A stretch of DNA of 64,000 nt, taken from assembly GCF_010183535.1 (NCBI RefSeq), contig NC_071331.1, forward strand, positions 23,188,001 to 23,252,000, in the 5' to 3' direction. This DNA comes from Caenorhabditis remanei (lineage: Eukaryota; Nematoda; Chromadorea; Rhabditida; Rhabditidae). Of this stretch, positions 10,224 through 21,699 are shown piece by piece. The translations under genes were made by a program, and so were the position numbers. The notes beneath the pieces were generated by a model that was given only the letters and a program-made list of their open reading frames with translations, ran no database searches and was not told the origin of the DNA. Position 1 is the first letter of the stretch, and every line of letters begins with the position of its first letter.

Positions 10224-13200
10224 TTACACGTAAGAATGAGTTGTAGATCGTCTTCCGGAGCTTCGCTTTTTTCTGAAATTCAAACTTTTCAAATTTTAAA
10301 CAAAAATAATTGAAACTAACGATCTAGTTCTATCAAAATCCGTTTTCAAACAGTACATATATAAGGGGACCGTTGGAAATTGAATGAGGTAAATGATATA
10401 GACAATTGCATCGGCCTGAAAATGGTTTTTGAAGTTTTTTGAAATAAACACGCGTCGCGTGACCGCGACGCGTCCAGAAATTCAATTTTCTTACCCTCAC
10501 AAACTTTCTCCTAATCGATAAGTCATTGCTCTCCCGGAAATGATAGAATTCATCGATAAGTTGAAGAGAATAGTTGGGGAGATTGAGTAACAAAGTTACA
10601 GTAGCCAGCAGGAGACACCGACGGATTGCTTCGTTGCGACGGCGCATGTCGAACTGGAAAAATTCATTTTGGAGGGATTTGGAGCTCAAATTGACGTTTC
10701 TGAGCTCAAGAGCTTCAAAATGAGCCCCATATTGCCTATATTTGCTTTTTTATTGTTTTCAACCATGCGTCGCGGTCGCGCGTCGCGTGCGGTAACAAAA
10801 TAGAGCTCATTTTGAAGATTGTGAGCTCACAAGCTTTGAAATGAGCCCTATATTGACTAGTTTTGGATGAATTTGAATTTTCAGTTAGAGCACGCGACGC
10901 ACGACCGCGACGCGTGGTCGAAAAATAAGAAATGAGCAAAGCTAGGCAATATGGGGCTCATTTTGAAGCTCTTGGGTTGGGGAGTTCGAAAATTAGAATT
11001 TTGAGCACAATTTTTGAAATCTAGGATTTTTTGGTTCCCCTACGTCTCTTCGAACCGATATATCTCAAAAACGGGCAGAAATTGACTAAATTTGATGGTT
11101 TTGAATGAAATTTTGTGAAAAAAAAAACATATTTTCAGCGGAAAACAGCAAAAACCGGTTAAGAATTAGGAGTCTCTCTGTCTCACTATCTCAACTTATA
11201 GTAACCATATCTCAAAAAGGGGCGGAGCTACCGAAAAATGCTAAACTTCAAAAATAATCTACGTAAAATTTTGCACATTTTTGTAGTTAAAAACTTTTTG
11301 GTAGCTCCGCCCCTTTTCTAGATATGAGCCTTTAAAATCCCGAGAGAACGATGAGAGACGCAGAGAAGCTAGAGTGTCTAACTGTCTGCGTCTCTCTCCC
11401 CTCCTCCATTCTTTCTGAAAATTGGCGTATAGACTAAATCAACCACGCTGATTCGATATTTCACATTTTCAACTTTCCAAAATGTCATTATTTTACTCTT
11501 TCTCACCATAATTTTCGATTTGTGCACAATCTTCAACGGGCTTTTTTCATCTGTCGTAACATCATGATCTCCTTGATGCTGCACAATCTCGTCCGCCGAA
11601 ATCATGGTAAACGCGTTTTGTGTGGTACACGGATTTCTCATAAATAGTACAGAGAAATCGGTGATTACTGTAAGCACGAACGGCAGGAAGAATGTCATAA
11701 AACATTCGAAAAATATCAAATATTTGAGTGTCGTCTCCCCGAAAATTCGCGGGTCTTCGGCACAATATGTCCCGGAGGACTCATCGGCACCCACGGATAA
11801 TTCGGTGATAAGGATCGGGGTCCACAGTTGGGAAATGACGGAGAACGCGAATAATCTGCAAAAAAATGACTTAAAATCCGTAAATTACAAGAAAAGAGAC
11901 GCAGAGAAACGAGAGTGTCTAGCTTCTCTGAATCTCTTAAATTTCAAATCGTTATATCTCAAAAAGAGAAGAAGCTACAAAAAAGTTGTCAACTACAAAA
12001 ATATGCTAAATTTCATGTAGATCATTTTTGTAGTTGACAACTTTTTGCTAGCTTCGCCCACTTTTGAGATATGAGTCTTTGAAATACTGAATACCCAAAA
12101 ATTCGAAAACTGTGCATTTTGTCGTGTTGGTGAACATTCGAATTTTCGAATTTTTGCTAATTTTTTGATTTCAAGTGCTCTGCCTACTTTTTTAGCAAAA
12201 TTGTGCAAAAAAATTCAAAAAAACGGGGAATTCGAATGTTCACCAACACGACAAAATGCACAGTTTTCGAATTTTTGGAAGTTTGGTGCTTTAAAGGCTC
12301 ATATCACAAAGAGGGGCGGAGCTACAAAAAATTTGTCAACTACGAAAATGTTCAACATGAAATTTTCTACATTTTATTAGTTGACAACTTTTTGATAGCT
12401 TCGCCCTTTCTTGAGATATCAGCCTTCAAAGTAGTTTGTGTCTAATTTCTTATTTTACTCACACTCCAATAATCTCCTTGCTCTTATCTCCGGCTCGGTG
12501 AGCCCGTAGTGGAAAAAAAACGTGCAGAAATCTCTGAAATTCCAAAAGTACGCAAATTGTCGTAAACTTGTGTGCATTGTCCGTAACCTACAGTAACCCA
12601 CTTACCTGCAAATACATTGCAACCCACGCCCAATGCACAAAAAATGAGGAGGTATTCACCAGAAATGCACTAAGTTTGCACACGACTACTCCGGGCAGGA
12701 TTCCTGAAAAATTTGAGACAATGAGGAAGAGACGCAGAGATGCTAGAGTGTCTAGCTGTCTGCGTCTCCTCACAAAAACTTTCAAGGCTCATATCTCAAA
12801 AAGGGGCGGAGCTATCAAAAAACTGTCAACTAATTGAATGTAGAGAATGTCCCGTAAATCATTTTTGTAGTTGACAACTTTTTGGTAGCTCGTCTCACTT
12901 TTGAGATATAACGGTTTGAAATTTGAGAGACGCAGAGAAGCTAGAGTATCTAGCTATCTGCGTCTCTCCTACCTCTCTCCAGAAACTTTAAAAAGGCTTA
13001 TATATCAAAAAGGGGGGGGGGGGAGCTATCAAAAAGTTGTTAATTAATGAAATGTAGAAAATTTTACGTAGATTATTTTTGTAGTTGACAACTTTTTGAT
13101 AGCTCCGCCCATTTTTGAGATATAATCCTTTAAAGTTTAAGGAGAAAGGTTGGAGACGCAGACAGTTAGACACTACCGTTTCTCTGCGTCTCTTGCCCAC

Positions 13201-13477
13201 TCTCACCTGCAAAAAGCATCACATTCCTATCCGATATGACATTCGAAAATATTGTAGCCAGTAGAATAAAATTTCCAGCCATAATCGAGCACAAAAAATG
13301 ATAATAATTGGATTTTTTGTATTTCCGAAGCACAATAAACATGAAAATCAGGGCGGGAAGGGTGACGACTGACACACAGATTACGGTATAGTACAGTAGT
13401 TGCGAGGTGGCTGTCCAGTCTTTTATGAAGGCGTCACGTTCGGCTTCCAGGGAGTCGATCGGGTCCTCGGGTGTCAT
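10224..13477 (-). CDS. Seven-transmembrane receptor (rhodopsin-like GPCR), 7 exons, 363 aa
   Basis: Exons on the minus strand are 13477-13207, 12703-12606, 12533-12463, 11855-11507, 10653-10495, 10415-10321 and 10272-10224. Splice sites are GT/AG, the phases agree and the sum is 364 codons including TAA. The protein has seven hydrophobic segments. TM1 is near residues 25-50 (YYTVICVSVVTLPALIFMFI). A cysteine opens TM3 (VVVCKLSAFL), and RFLHVFFPLRA lies where the DRY region should be. A second cysteine in extracellular loop 2 (TYCAEDPR) would form the usual disulfide, and TM7 carries FPTVPLYMY in place of NPxxY. The tail is basic and ends SYV, a possible PDZ ligand. The long third cytoplasmic loop (about residues 215-270) is acidic and polar. 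Ligand and subfamily are not recognised; a neuropeptide-like or orphan receptor is inferred. The last small intron (48 bp, donor GTTAGT) is the least certain; reading through it would give a different short tail. Confidence 0.85.
10700..10995. repeat. Intronic GCGTCGCGGTCGCGCGTCGCGTGC repeat, two copies
   Basis: Two facing copies hold 'gagctcaaaatgagccccat' borders around a GC-rich core of alternating GCGTCGCGGTCGCGC. They lie in intron 4 of the receptor gene. A third copy is upstream of the gene at 13540-13695. Both halves are partly self-complementary. The GC-rich core stands out sharply from the AT-rich surroundings. Confidence 0.7.
11190..13175. repeat. Array of intronic hairpins inside the receptor gene
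   Basis: At least five hairpins share the stem AAGGGGCGGAGCTA/TAGCTCCGCCC plus GTTGTCAACTAC/GTAGTTGACAAC. They lie at about 11200-11330, 11945-12080, 12298-12422, 12790-12912 and 12995-13130. Palindromic GAGACGCAGAGAAGCTAGAGT pieces sit beside them, and a separate palindrome at about 12097-12277 has TTCGAATGTTCACCAACACG arms. All fall in introns 1, 3 and 4; the exons are clean. The family's mobility is unknown. Confidence 0.8.
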
Positions 13478-13492
13478 TTTTGGCTGGAAAAA
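13478..13492 (-). promoter_or_regulatory. Putative SL trans-splice acceptor of the receptor gene
   Basis: On the minus strand TTTTTCCAG ends at 13484, six bases before the ATG at 13477. This pyrimidine-rich AG next to a start codon, with no upstream coding exon visible, fits the usual nematode SL1 trans-splice site. It supports the chosen start. Confidence 0.7.
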
Positions 13493-13539
13493 TGGAATTT
13501 AGGGGTCGAAACTCGGAAAAACGATAAAATTTCGATTTC

Positions 13540-13695
13540 TGAAGTCAAGAGCTTCAAAATGAGCCCCATATTGCCTATATTTGCTCGTTTTCAATTTTTC
13601 GACCATGCGTCGCGGTCGCGCGTCGCGTGCGATAGCAATATGGAGCTCAAATTAAAGCTCGTGAGCTTAAGAGCTTCGAAATGAGCCCCATAAAA
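13540..13695. repeat. Third copy of the GCGTCGCGGTCGCGC repeat, upstream of the receptor gene
   Basis: GAGCTTCAAAATGAGCCCCA borders enclose CATGCGTCGCGGTCGCGC. It nearly matches 10710-10800. It lies 60-220 bp upstream of the receptor ATG, where a promoter would be expected. Confidence 0.7.
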
Positions 13696-14420
13696 AAATG
13701 AATAAAAAACTATTTTATAACTGGTGAATTTTCCAATAACGAAAAATAACTCAGATTTTATTGGGTCATTTGATAATGTTGGCGTCACAGACCTACTGAA
13801 AAAAATTTTCAGACAAAAACAACTATAGGTACATGTACTCAGAGCTGAAAGAGAAAAATCAGAAAAAATGACATGCGAAAATAAATAAGGAGTGAGGTAA
13901 TCAAAATATAAATTGAGCTAGTTAAGAAAATTGGCTCCAAAACACAGATTTTTAAATTAAAAAATTTGGAAAATTTTTTTTTAAAAATTCCTAATAATTG
14001 ATCTGCATGTAGATGTTATAACATTTTAAAAAATTACAATAGTGGAAAAATTCAATTTTATAGCTATGGATAATCCGTATAAACGTGATCTTACACTTTT
14101 TAGGCTCCGCCCACTTTTGGACACTTTTGACATGATAAGGATCAGATTAGACGACTGAACTTGTAAACTATTCAACTTTTTTTATTTTTATTATTATGAC
14201 TATTTTAAATCATGAATGACGAAGGCTAACAAGATTAAAATATGTGGATTCTATATAGAGAAATTAATATATGTACGTGTGTGTGTATGCATGCACACAG
14301 GGATTAGTATTTATAATTTATTTTAGTTTTGGTGATGAATGACAGAGTTCATGAGGAGCAATGATTGAAATAGAATAGTTTTTTTTTGAAAGGTTCAAAA
14401 TTTTTCAAAATTCAAAATTT
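13696..14420. other. AT-rich intergenic stretch without recognised genes
   Basis: No long open frame, piRNA core or inverted repeat stands out. There is a short GTGTGTGT/ATGCATGCACAC microsatellite at about 14276-14300. Confidence 0.6.
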
Positions 14421-14421
14421 T

Positions 14422-15445
14422 CTGTTTCAAAAAGTACCATACAGAGTTTCTCTAATATTTTCTTGTAATTTTGGTTGATTTGTTTACTTATATTGCCCAA
14501 AAATCAATAGTTATTGCAACATTCTTGAAACTGTGATTGAAAATATTACATAGTATAAATTAATACATTTTTTGAAATTTTAGGTACTGAACGTTGCGGT
14601 ATAATTTTCTGCATGACATGGAGTCTCGAAACAGTAAAATATTTCTGTTTCATCAAGTTTTGAATTGTTTATTTTTCCAAAAATCTCCATTGAATTGATC
14701 AAGTTATCTATACTGTTAAAACAGGCGTTTTCGGGCGGCAATCGCCGGTTTCATTTCCGGCGTGGGCGACAATCGCGGCGGTTGCGGCAAATACAATTTA
14801 ATTCATTTTCAGTATATTTTCTACTCAAAAAAGCGGTGTTTGACGCCGGTTTGGAAATGAAAACCGGCGATGGAAGCAAGTTTTGGAAATTAACTTGCTT
14901 TTCATGCAATTAACGTGAAAATAAGCGGCGCCGGCTTGCCGGCGATTGCCGCAAATAACAGCCCTAATCTATAACAGAACAAATAAGTGTTGCATGCATT
15001 TGTTTTAAATCTATAATTAGTTATTTTTTAATTACTGTTTCAAAAATTATGTGTAATCTGTATAAATGTACAATTGATAATACGTGAGGTGCATAAAATC
15101 ATTAATTTCAATTCCTGAATTCGAAACATCTTATAACACGTTTCTGACTAATTTTAGGACCTAACACCTATAGGATTTTCTTTTTTCCCTGAGCTCTTAC
15201 ATACTAAGATCGACAATAGAAATGAGAATATTGAAATGCAACTATCGATAAAAATTATTTGAAAAAGTATAAGTTTTTATCAAATTTTTACAAAAAATAC
15301 ACTGTTTCAAATACTTACTAATTGTAGGAATGATAGTTAGTATTTGATGAACATGTTTATTTTTCAAGTTCTCAAAATTAATTTTACTGTTTTTTGATAT
15401 AAAACTTGGATTTTTCTTAGCATTTTTGAGATAAAAACTGTTTCA
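14422..15445 (+). ncRNA. 21U-RNA promoter group 3 (all plus strand)
   Basis: Exact plus-strand cores start at 14422, 14645, 15035, 15302 and 15438. The last four are the inverted-duplicate partners of 8707, 8582, 8304 and 8146. Mature RNAs would begin about 35-45 nt to the right of each core. A decayed core (TGAAAAAG) is near 15261, where the partner of the 8346 core should be. Confidence 0.8.
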
Positions 15446-15500
15446 AAAAATTGTCAATAAAAATCAAAGTTTAGGAGTAGTATTAGTTGTTTCACCATAC
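14500..15500 (-). repeat. Arm 2 of the inverted duplication flanking the receptor gene
   Basis: This is the reverse complement of 8085-8900 with moderate divergence, interrupted by the MITE-like insertion at about 14718-14973. The receptor gene lies between the arms. Confidence 0.85.
14718..14973. mobile_element. MITE-like insertion with GCGGCAATCGCCGG ends
   Basis: GGCGGCAATCGCCGG near the left end faces CCGGCGATTGCCGC near the right. ATCTATA appears on both flanks. The sequence is absent from the paralogous arm at about 8645-8670, so it inserted after the duplication. The exact edges and the 7-8-bp duplication are uncertain because the left end has lost bases. Confidence 0.65.
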
Positions 15501-15538
15501 AAGTCTTACCCAAAGTTATATCAATTAATAATAATTTA

Positions 15539-15989
15539 CAGTACCGAACAAAAAGGTATCAACTGTCTGTTTTCAGTGGAAAACGCCTAACTTTGAGAGT
15601 GTGTCATGGTATTACTTGTTGTCCCATCAAGTAGATTTGTAATGGATCATACAAATCAAAAGTAGATCTACATTTTTCTAGTTGACAACTTTTTTGTACG
15701 GACACTCCCTAGAGAGTTATGGTCATTTTAAGACGACAGCTCAAAATCGCATCATTTTGCACTGAAATTGGTCGATTTGAGGGAGAAATTACTTTGTCGA
15801 TATGTAACTTGCTAGGGAGTGTCCGTACAAAAAAGTTGTCAATTACGAAAATTGAGCACTACTTTTGATCCATAAGATCCATTAAAAATTTTCATGCTGT
15901 GACATTCAGAATTACTATGGCACACTGTCAAAGTTGGTCATTTTCCACTGAAAACAGCCAAAGTTGATACCTTTTTGTCCGGTGCTGTA
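15539..15989. mobile_element. Palindromic MITE with ACAAAAAGGTATCAACT ends
   Basis: TACAGTACCGAACAAAAAGG faces CCTTTTTGTCCGGTGCTGTA. The interior also has facing GTTGACAACTTTTTTGTACGG segments around CTAGGGAGTGTCCGTAC. Nothing is coded. Confidence 0.7.
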
Positions 15990-17099
15990 TGTTGGTGAAT
16001 TCGCTATTCCCGTGGAATTTCAGCAGAAAAGGTTTTAATTTTGAAGTTTTTTTCTTTTTTGCATGGCTGGTAGACACAACGAAACGAGGCTATATAATAA
16101 TGAAACAGTATGCCTTCTTCATCTGTGTCAGCACCAAAAGAACTTTGGTGAAAATGACGTAACAGTAAATTTTACATCAACAAAAAAAGAAGGCAATTAT
16201 TCTAGCATAATTTTCTAAAAGTTCTGCAGACTATATATATGTTTCATATATTTTGTAATTTTTTAGTTATGAAGTAATGTGCGTTCTTTATGGATTCAAA
16301 AAATAAAAATTTCCAATAATTTTAAAATCAGATAAAGAATTTGAACTTTGTATCACACAAAACATCTCTATTTTGGATTTTATTGTGTTTTGCAACAGTG
16401 ACTTTTCATAATATAAACTACCGATGAACATAAAAAAGACATGAAAGAGATATTATGTATTTTTGGAACAGTGAATGTTCTGATTAACGGAAAAAGAACC
16501 CAGACTATTATTCTGGCAATTTTTCAGAGGCAGCCACTTATTTTAACATGATTTTCTAAAATTCCGCAAATAACGTGGCCAAGGTTTTTATCAGTTATGC
16601 AGTTATAGAGCTTTTTGACTCAAACCTAATATAACCACACAAAACACCGAAATATTAATTTAATTGCGTTTTGAAACGGTGACTTTTCATTATTTCACAA
16701 TTATTTTACAAGAAAATGTAATAGAATAAAAAAGTGATGAAAATTATGTAAAATATTTTTGGAACAGTAAAATTTAGAAAGAATTCCAGACTATTATTAT
16801 TGCTTATATTCTGAAAACCAATTTATTATATTTGATTATGTGTCTACCAAACTTTCCGAATATTTTTTTCCCGTTTCAAGTTTTTTTTTTGTAATTTTAC
16901 AGTTATGCAGTTATAAAGTATTGAGTGTTGAATTTGCAACGATAAAATTAGAGAAAAATGTTCCGTAAATAAATATCAGAACATTTTGAAACAGTCGTGA
17001 AATCTCGGAAAAATACAGAAAAACTAAAAAACGTTTATCTAATTTTCAAAAACTAGATTTTGAAACAGTAAGAAAATGTTTTACCAGTAAAATAAGAAA

Positions 17100-17370
17100 C
17101 ACGCTTCTTACAACCGGCTCCGCGACAATTCGCAACTACGACAATTCACAACTACGACAATTCACAACTACGACGTTTCGCAACTAGCAAAAGTTTAGCC
17201 TAGTTTTGTCAAAAAATGGGTCAGATAACTTTTTCTTCTATTTAATTATTTTCAAATATGTTCTCAAGCACTTTGGTACACTCAACATTTTCAGCTGACC
17301 GAAATATGCAAGTGATTGCGAAACATCGCAGTTGCGAAACCTACGTGAGTTGCGAAATGTCACAGTTGTG
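17100..17370. repeat. CAACTACGACAATTCG tandem repeat with facing half
   Basis: Four near-perfect 16-base units (ACGACAATTCACAACT type) run from about 17125 to 17190. Facing GTTGCGAAAC/GTTGCGAAATG units lie at about 17315-17370. Together they make an imperfect inverted pair. Confidence 0.65.
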
Positions 17371-19266
17371 AATTGTTAACTTTCTAGAAATATGCACTTT
17401 TTGAAGCAGTAAAAATTAAAGAAAGTCGTTCTAAGAACTGTGAAATTTTTCATGTTCTAAATGAGAATTGTTGAAACAGTAAAAAACTTTCCAGGTTTTT
17501 TGAAAGATGAAGTAACTTAAAGTTAGGAAAATAGTCAAGAAGAATATTCGACGGAGATAATGAATTATACAGAAATCTCGCTTTGTAAAACATAATCAAT
17601 CAAAGGGATACGGTATATTCAGGCATGATATTAATTATAACTAAGCTACCAGAAAAATGTATAACTTTTGAAACAGAAAAGTTAATGTTAATAGTGTGAC
17701 AAATTATAATTTTATCATGAGGTAAAAAAAGTAATTTTTTTGTTCAAAACTGAAGAATTTTGACAAGAAATCATCTTGATTATAAACATTATAGAGAAAG
17801 GATTTTTCAACGCAATGGGATTACAGAATCATGAAAGTATGAATATGGGAAATATATGGAAAAAATCCGAAACAGTAAAATTTTCATTTTGATTAGGAAA
17901 CTAAACAATCTGATTAGTTGATGTTCGTGTTTAAAAGAGGTCTAATATTTTAAAAATAAACTTTTATTGGTGACGGAGCCTAGGTGGAAGAGGTTATTCT
18001 TTGCGGCCGTGAAGTCCTCTCGGACAAGATTTTTGCTCAATTCGTTTTTTTTTCATTTATTTCGCAAAAATGATTGAACAAGTGGGAAACGCGCGGAAAA
18101 ACTCATTCTTGAAAGTTTTTTTGGACCCTAGAGAATGGAATTTTCAGATTTAAAAAAGTTTTTCAAAATTTTCTGACTTTTTAAAAATGAAAATTATTTT
18201 TACCCTAGGGAGTTCAAATGCATTGATTGATTAATTAACATTTAGAGAAATAATAAATAAATGTGAAAACTTTGAAACAGGAAGAAATATTAATCTGACC
18301 TAAGATTATCAAATAATATTGCTGGCAGAAAAAAAATGGGGAAAAAAAAATAAATCAAATCCAAAAAATTCTATTAGACTGGTGTTTGACCTCCTATTTC
18401 TTTGCTTTTCTTGTTTCTAAAATTTTCTATTAAAAGAAAAAGGTTCCATTAAGACCCCCCCCCTAATGAAATATGATATTCTTCCAACTTTTTTCCTTTT
18501 TCAAAAACAAAGTTTTCCCAAAAAACATCTCGGTGACGCAGAGCACAATGAAGCTTTGTTCCAGTCAGTCAACTAGAAGAAATACGGGAGAAAGAGAAAA
18601 AAGAGCGTGAAAATAATAAAAAATGTGTGTGGAATAAAGGAAATGTGATTCACTATTAGAGGAATTTCGAGAATAAAAATGGTATTTGGGCTCCGGATAA
18701 AATGGTTATAAGGAAGTGAGGAAATAATGAGAGGAGTGAGTTTTTGAAAATTTAAAATTTGAAAACAACTTTTTGAAACAGAGTTTTCAAAATTTTGAAG
18801 AATTATTTGAACGTTGTAGATCCGGACATCTAGACAGACAGACAGATCAATTGAAAATTGAAAAATAATTGAAATGATCCAATTTTGGACATCCAGATAC
18901 ACGGATAGGATAGAACTTTGTAAAAAAAAGAAAGCTTTAGTGAAAGTTTAAATGACATTTTCAGAAATTTTGAAACGGAAAAAATTTCTGAAAATTTTTA
19001 TTTAAATTTCAAGCTTTGGACATCTGGATTTTCAGATTTATATGAAGAACTTTGAATAGATAATACGAACTGCAGTTAATTACAGCGAAAATTGTCATTT
19101 ACTTGAATTGGCTCAGAAACAGTTGAATTATTTTTAGGTTTACCAAAAAATTAATACATTTATTAAACAAATCATACAGCAACTAAAGTTATTTAAAAAA
19201 CTGAAATCTTTACATGTGATTATTGAAACAGAATCATATTTCAAGTTCAAAAGTGGACATCCGGAC

Positions 19267-19784
19267 CAGGGCTGTGCGAAAAAAAGTTTCCGAAAAATTT
19301 TCGAAAAACTTTTTTTTCGAAATCTTGGTACCGAAAAAACCGAAAAACTTATTTTTTTCGAAAACTTCGGACCGAAAAAAATCGAAAAACTTTTTTTTTC
19401 GAAAAATTTTGACCGAAAAAACCGAAAAATTCGAAAAAAAAAGTTTCCAGAAAACTGTCTGATAAATGTGTTTTTCGGGCCAAAAATCTTAAATTTGTGT
19501 GAAAACTGTAAGTATTTCGAAGAGAGACTGATAGAAACCTGTTTTTGAGTACAAAATTTCAGGAAAAATCGAAAAATCACTATTTTTGTAACTTAAATTT
19601 TGAAATTTCAGGAGAAATTTCCAAAATTTTTCGAACTAGTTTTTCGAAAATTATCCGAAACTTTTTCGTCCGAAAAACTTTTTCGAAAAATTTGGCCCGA
19701 AAAATTTTTCGCCTCAAAATTTTTCGAAAACCACCGAAAAAACCGAAAAAATTTTTCGTCCGAAAAATTTTTTGCACAGCTCTG
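19267..19784. mobile_element. hAT-type MITE, 518 bp, CGAAAAA-rich
   Basis: Ends CAGGGCTGTGCGAAAAA and CAGAGCTGTGCAAAAAA (reverse complement) are flanked by perfect octamers ATCCGGAC at 19259-19266 and 19785-19792. The body is a palindromic array of CGAAAAA(C)CGAAAAA units. Open frames of 60-146 codons on both strands here are low-complexity shadows, not genes. Confidence 0.93.
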
Positions 19785-21009
19785 ATCCGGACACACATAT
19801 CCAGAGTGTTTATTATCAAAGAAAGAAATAGAATTTTCTTGCAAGGTTCCTTTCCTAGTGAGGAAAACCAATTCTGTCTAGTATGTAACATTTTTTTGAA
19901 ACAGTAAATTTTTGCAGTACTCTGGAAAATTAGGTATTTTAGGAAATTCTACGAAATTAGAATTACGTATGGACATCCGGAAACAGGGAGATTTAGGGGT
20001 AGTGAGAGAAAGTAGTTTAAAAAAATAATTCAGAGTTTTATGAAACAGTAATTTTTTCATACCAACCCATGCCTAATATTAAATAAAACCATACACCTGT
20101 AAATTCAAAAAATATTTTGAAACGGTAAATTTTTAAATTTATGACATATTATGTATTTAGAAATGTCAGTTAATCGTAAAAATATTGAATTTTGGTTTGG
20201 AATTTTTTTTAGAGGTGTATCTGATGTTTAAAATTGAAATAATTTTTTAAAATTCGGTATAAACTCAGCTGAGAGCGAGCTCAGAAAAGTTTTGTCAGTA
20301 AAATGGCCTAGAAATTCGACTTCGGCCATTTCAAACTTTTCGCATACACCTTTAAACCGGAATTTAAAACACTAGCACCAAAATTTGCTTCGTACCAAAC
20401 TTAAATTTCAACTTAGATTGTGATTAGAAAACTTTGAAACAGTAAAAATATTCTCTCACCAAACACATACCAAGAAAATAAAACTTGCAACGAGAAAAAA
20501 CCAAGCTCATAATAAATTCTATAAGAAACCCAACCCATCCTTCGGAACATTCCTTCCCCCCTTTTTTCTGCTAAAACAGAAAAAAGGGTAGTCTAGTGTG
20601 AGAAAATGAGAAAGAGAGAGGGTATAAAGGTCATTAAAAATGAGTTTTCTATAGACTATAGACTATGAAGGGAGGATTAAATATAGACAAAAAGGAGGGA
20701 AAGTTGTTGGGGACCAAAATAAATAATAGCTGGAAAAAGAACGAAAGAATGTGAAGTGACGTTTGAAAAAAGGGGTAATTAAGGGAGTAGGAGACATCTG
20801 GAGACACGGATGGACAGATGGACAGAGAGGTAATTAAATGTAGGAGATATTGAAAGGGAACAAAGACACAAAATATATTTGAAACTTTTGAAATAGGAAT
20901 TTTTTATAATATGAAAAGAAAAGCAGGAGTAGCCCCAAACACATTGAAAATGAGAATTGACACATAAAATTTTGAAACATTTTGAAACAGGGAATTTTTT
21001 TCGATTTAT

Positions 21010-21402
21010 ACGGAAATAACACGGTCTCCCACACTGCGAATAATAACTAAAAATGCTGTATTTTCAACCATTTTAGCTAATATTTCATTTTCTGAAAAAT
21101 GGTAACAGTTTCAATGCGTCCAAGCACATTTTCTGCAATTTTTGTTCGGATTTTTTAAAATAATACACATTTTTCTGAAAATCGGTTTTTCTGTATCAAA
21201 AATGTCAATTTCTGACCAAAATTTATGTTTTTTGGCTCATTAAATAGAGAATTCAATTTTACACAATTCTGATGGATGGGTCTAAAAATCTGAAAAATAC
21301 TGCATGTTCAGTGCAAAAAATAAAAGAATTGAATTAAAACATGAAAAAAAATCGGCCTCGCGTTTCTTGCAGTGCTTTTTCGCAGTGTGGGAGACCGTGC
21401 TC
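21010..21402. mobile_element. MITE related to the 8933-9578 element
   Basis: ACACGGTCTCCCACACTGCG at the left faces CGCAGTGTGGGAGACCGTG at the right. The interior shares GATGGATGG and AAATCGGTTTTTCTGT with the relative. No clear target duplication is visible. Confidence 0.65.
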
Positions 21403-21699
21403 CTGATAATAAAAATTACAGCTAAAAAATTACTTCTCTTCCCTTCTAAAAACTTAATTGTTTATAGTTTCTTTCACTGTGCACAGTGGTATTTTGAAAT
21501 ACGTTTGAAAGTTTTCTGAGTTTTTTGAAACATTGAAAAAATGTTCTCGATCGGACAAGTAACAAATTGAAGAGACTCTGTTTAAAAGTTTTGAGACAAT
21601 TCAAAACAAAGTGAATTCATTTTTGATTTGTTCATTCGTTAATTCATTACTTTGAAACAGGGAATTTCACAGGAGACACATTTTAGTATTTAAATAAAT

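Larger units (their letters stand above)
16101..21660 (-). ncRNA. 21U-RNA promoter group 4 (minus-strand run)
   Basis: Thirteen exact cores, all on the minus strand, start at 16101, 16987, 17061, 17472, 17669, 18273, 18774, 19224, 19897, 20041, 20435, 20983 and 21653. Near misses such as GGAACAGT and AACGGT at 16470, 16670 and 16760 look like decayed members. Mature RNAs would begin about 35-45 nt to the left of each core. No protein gene was found in this 5.5 kb; the longest frames are the MITE shadow at 19.1-19.9 kb and a low-complexity frame at 18573-18902. Confidence 0.85.

Noticed and set aside
18573..18902. 109-codon minus-strand frame rich in I/F/S
   Set aside because: Composition follows the AT-rich background, two piRNA-type contexts overlap it, and no splice or domain evidence supports it.
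19140..19907. Overlapping open frames up to 146 codons on both strands
   Set aside because: They are phase shadows of the CGAAAAA palindrome of a hAT MITE; the encoded F/K/R-rich strings are low complexity.
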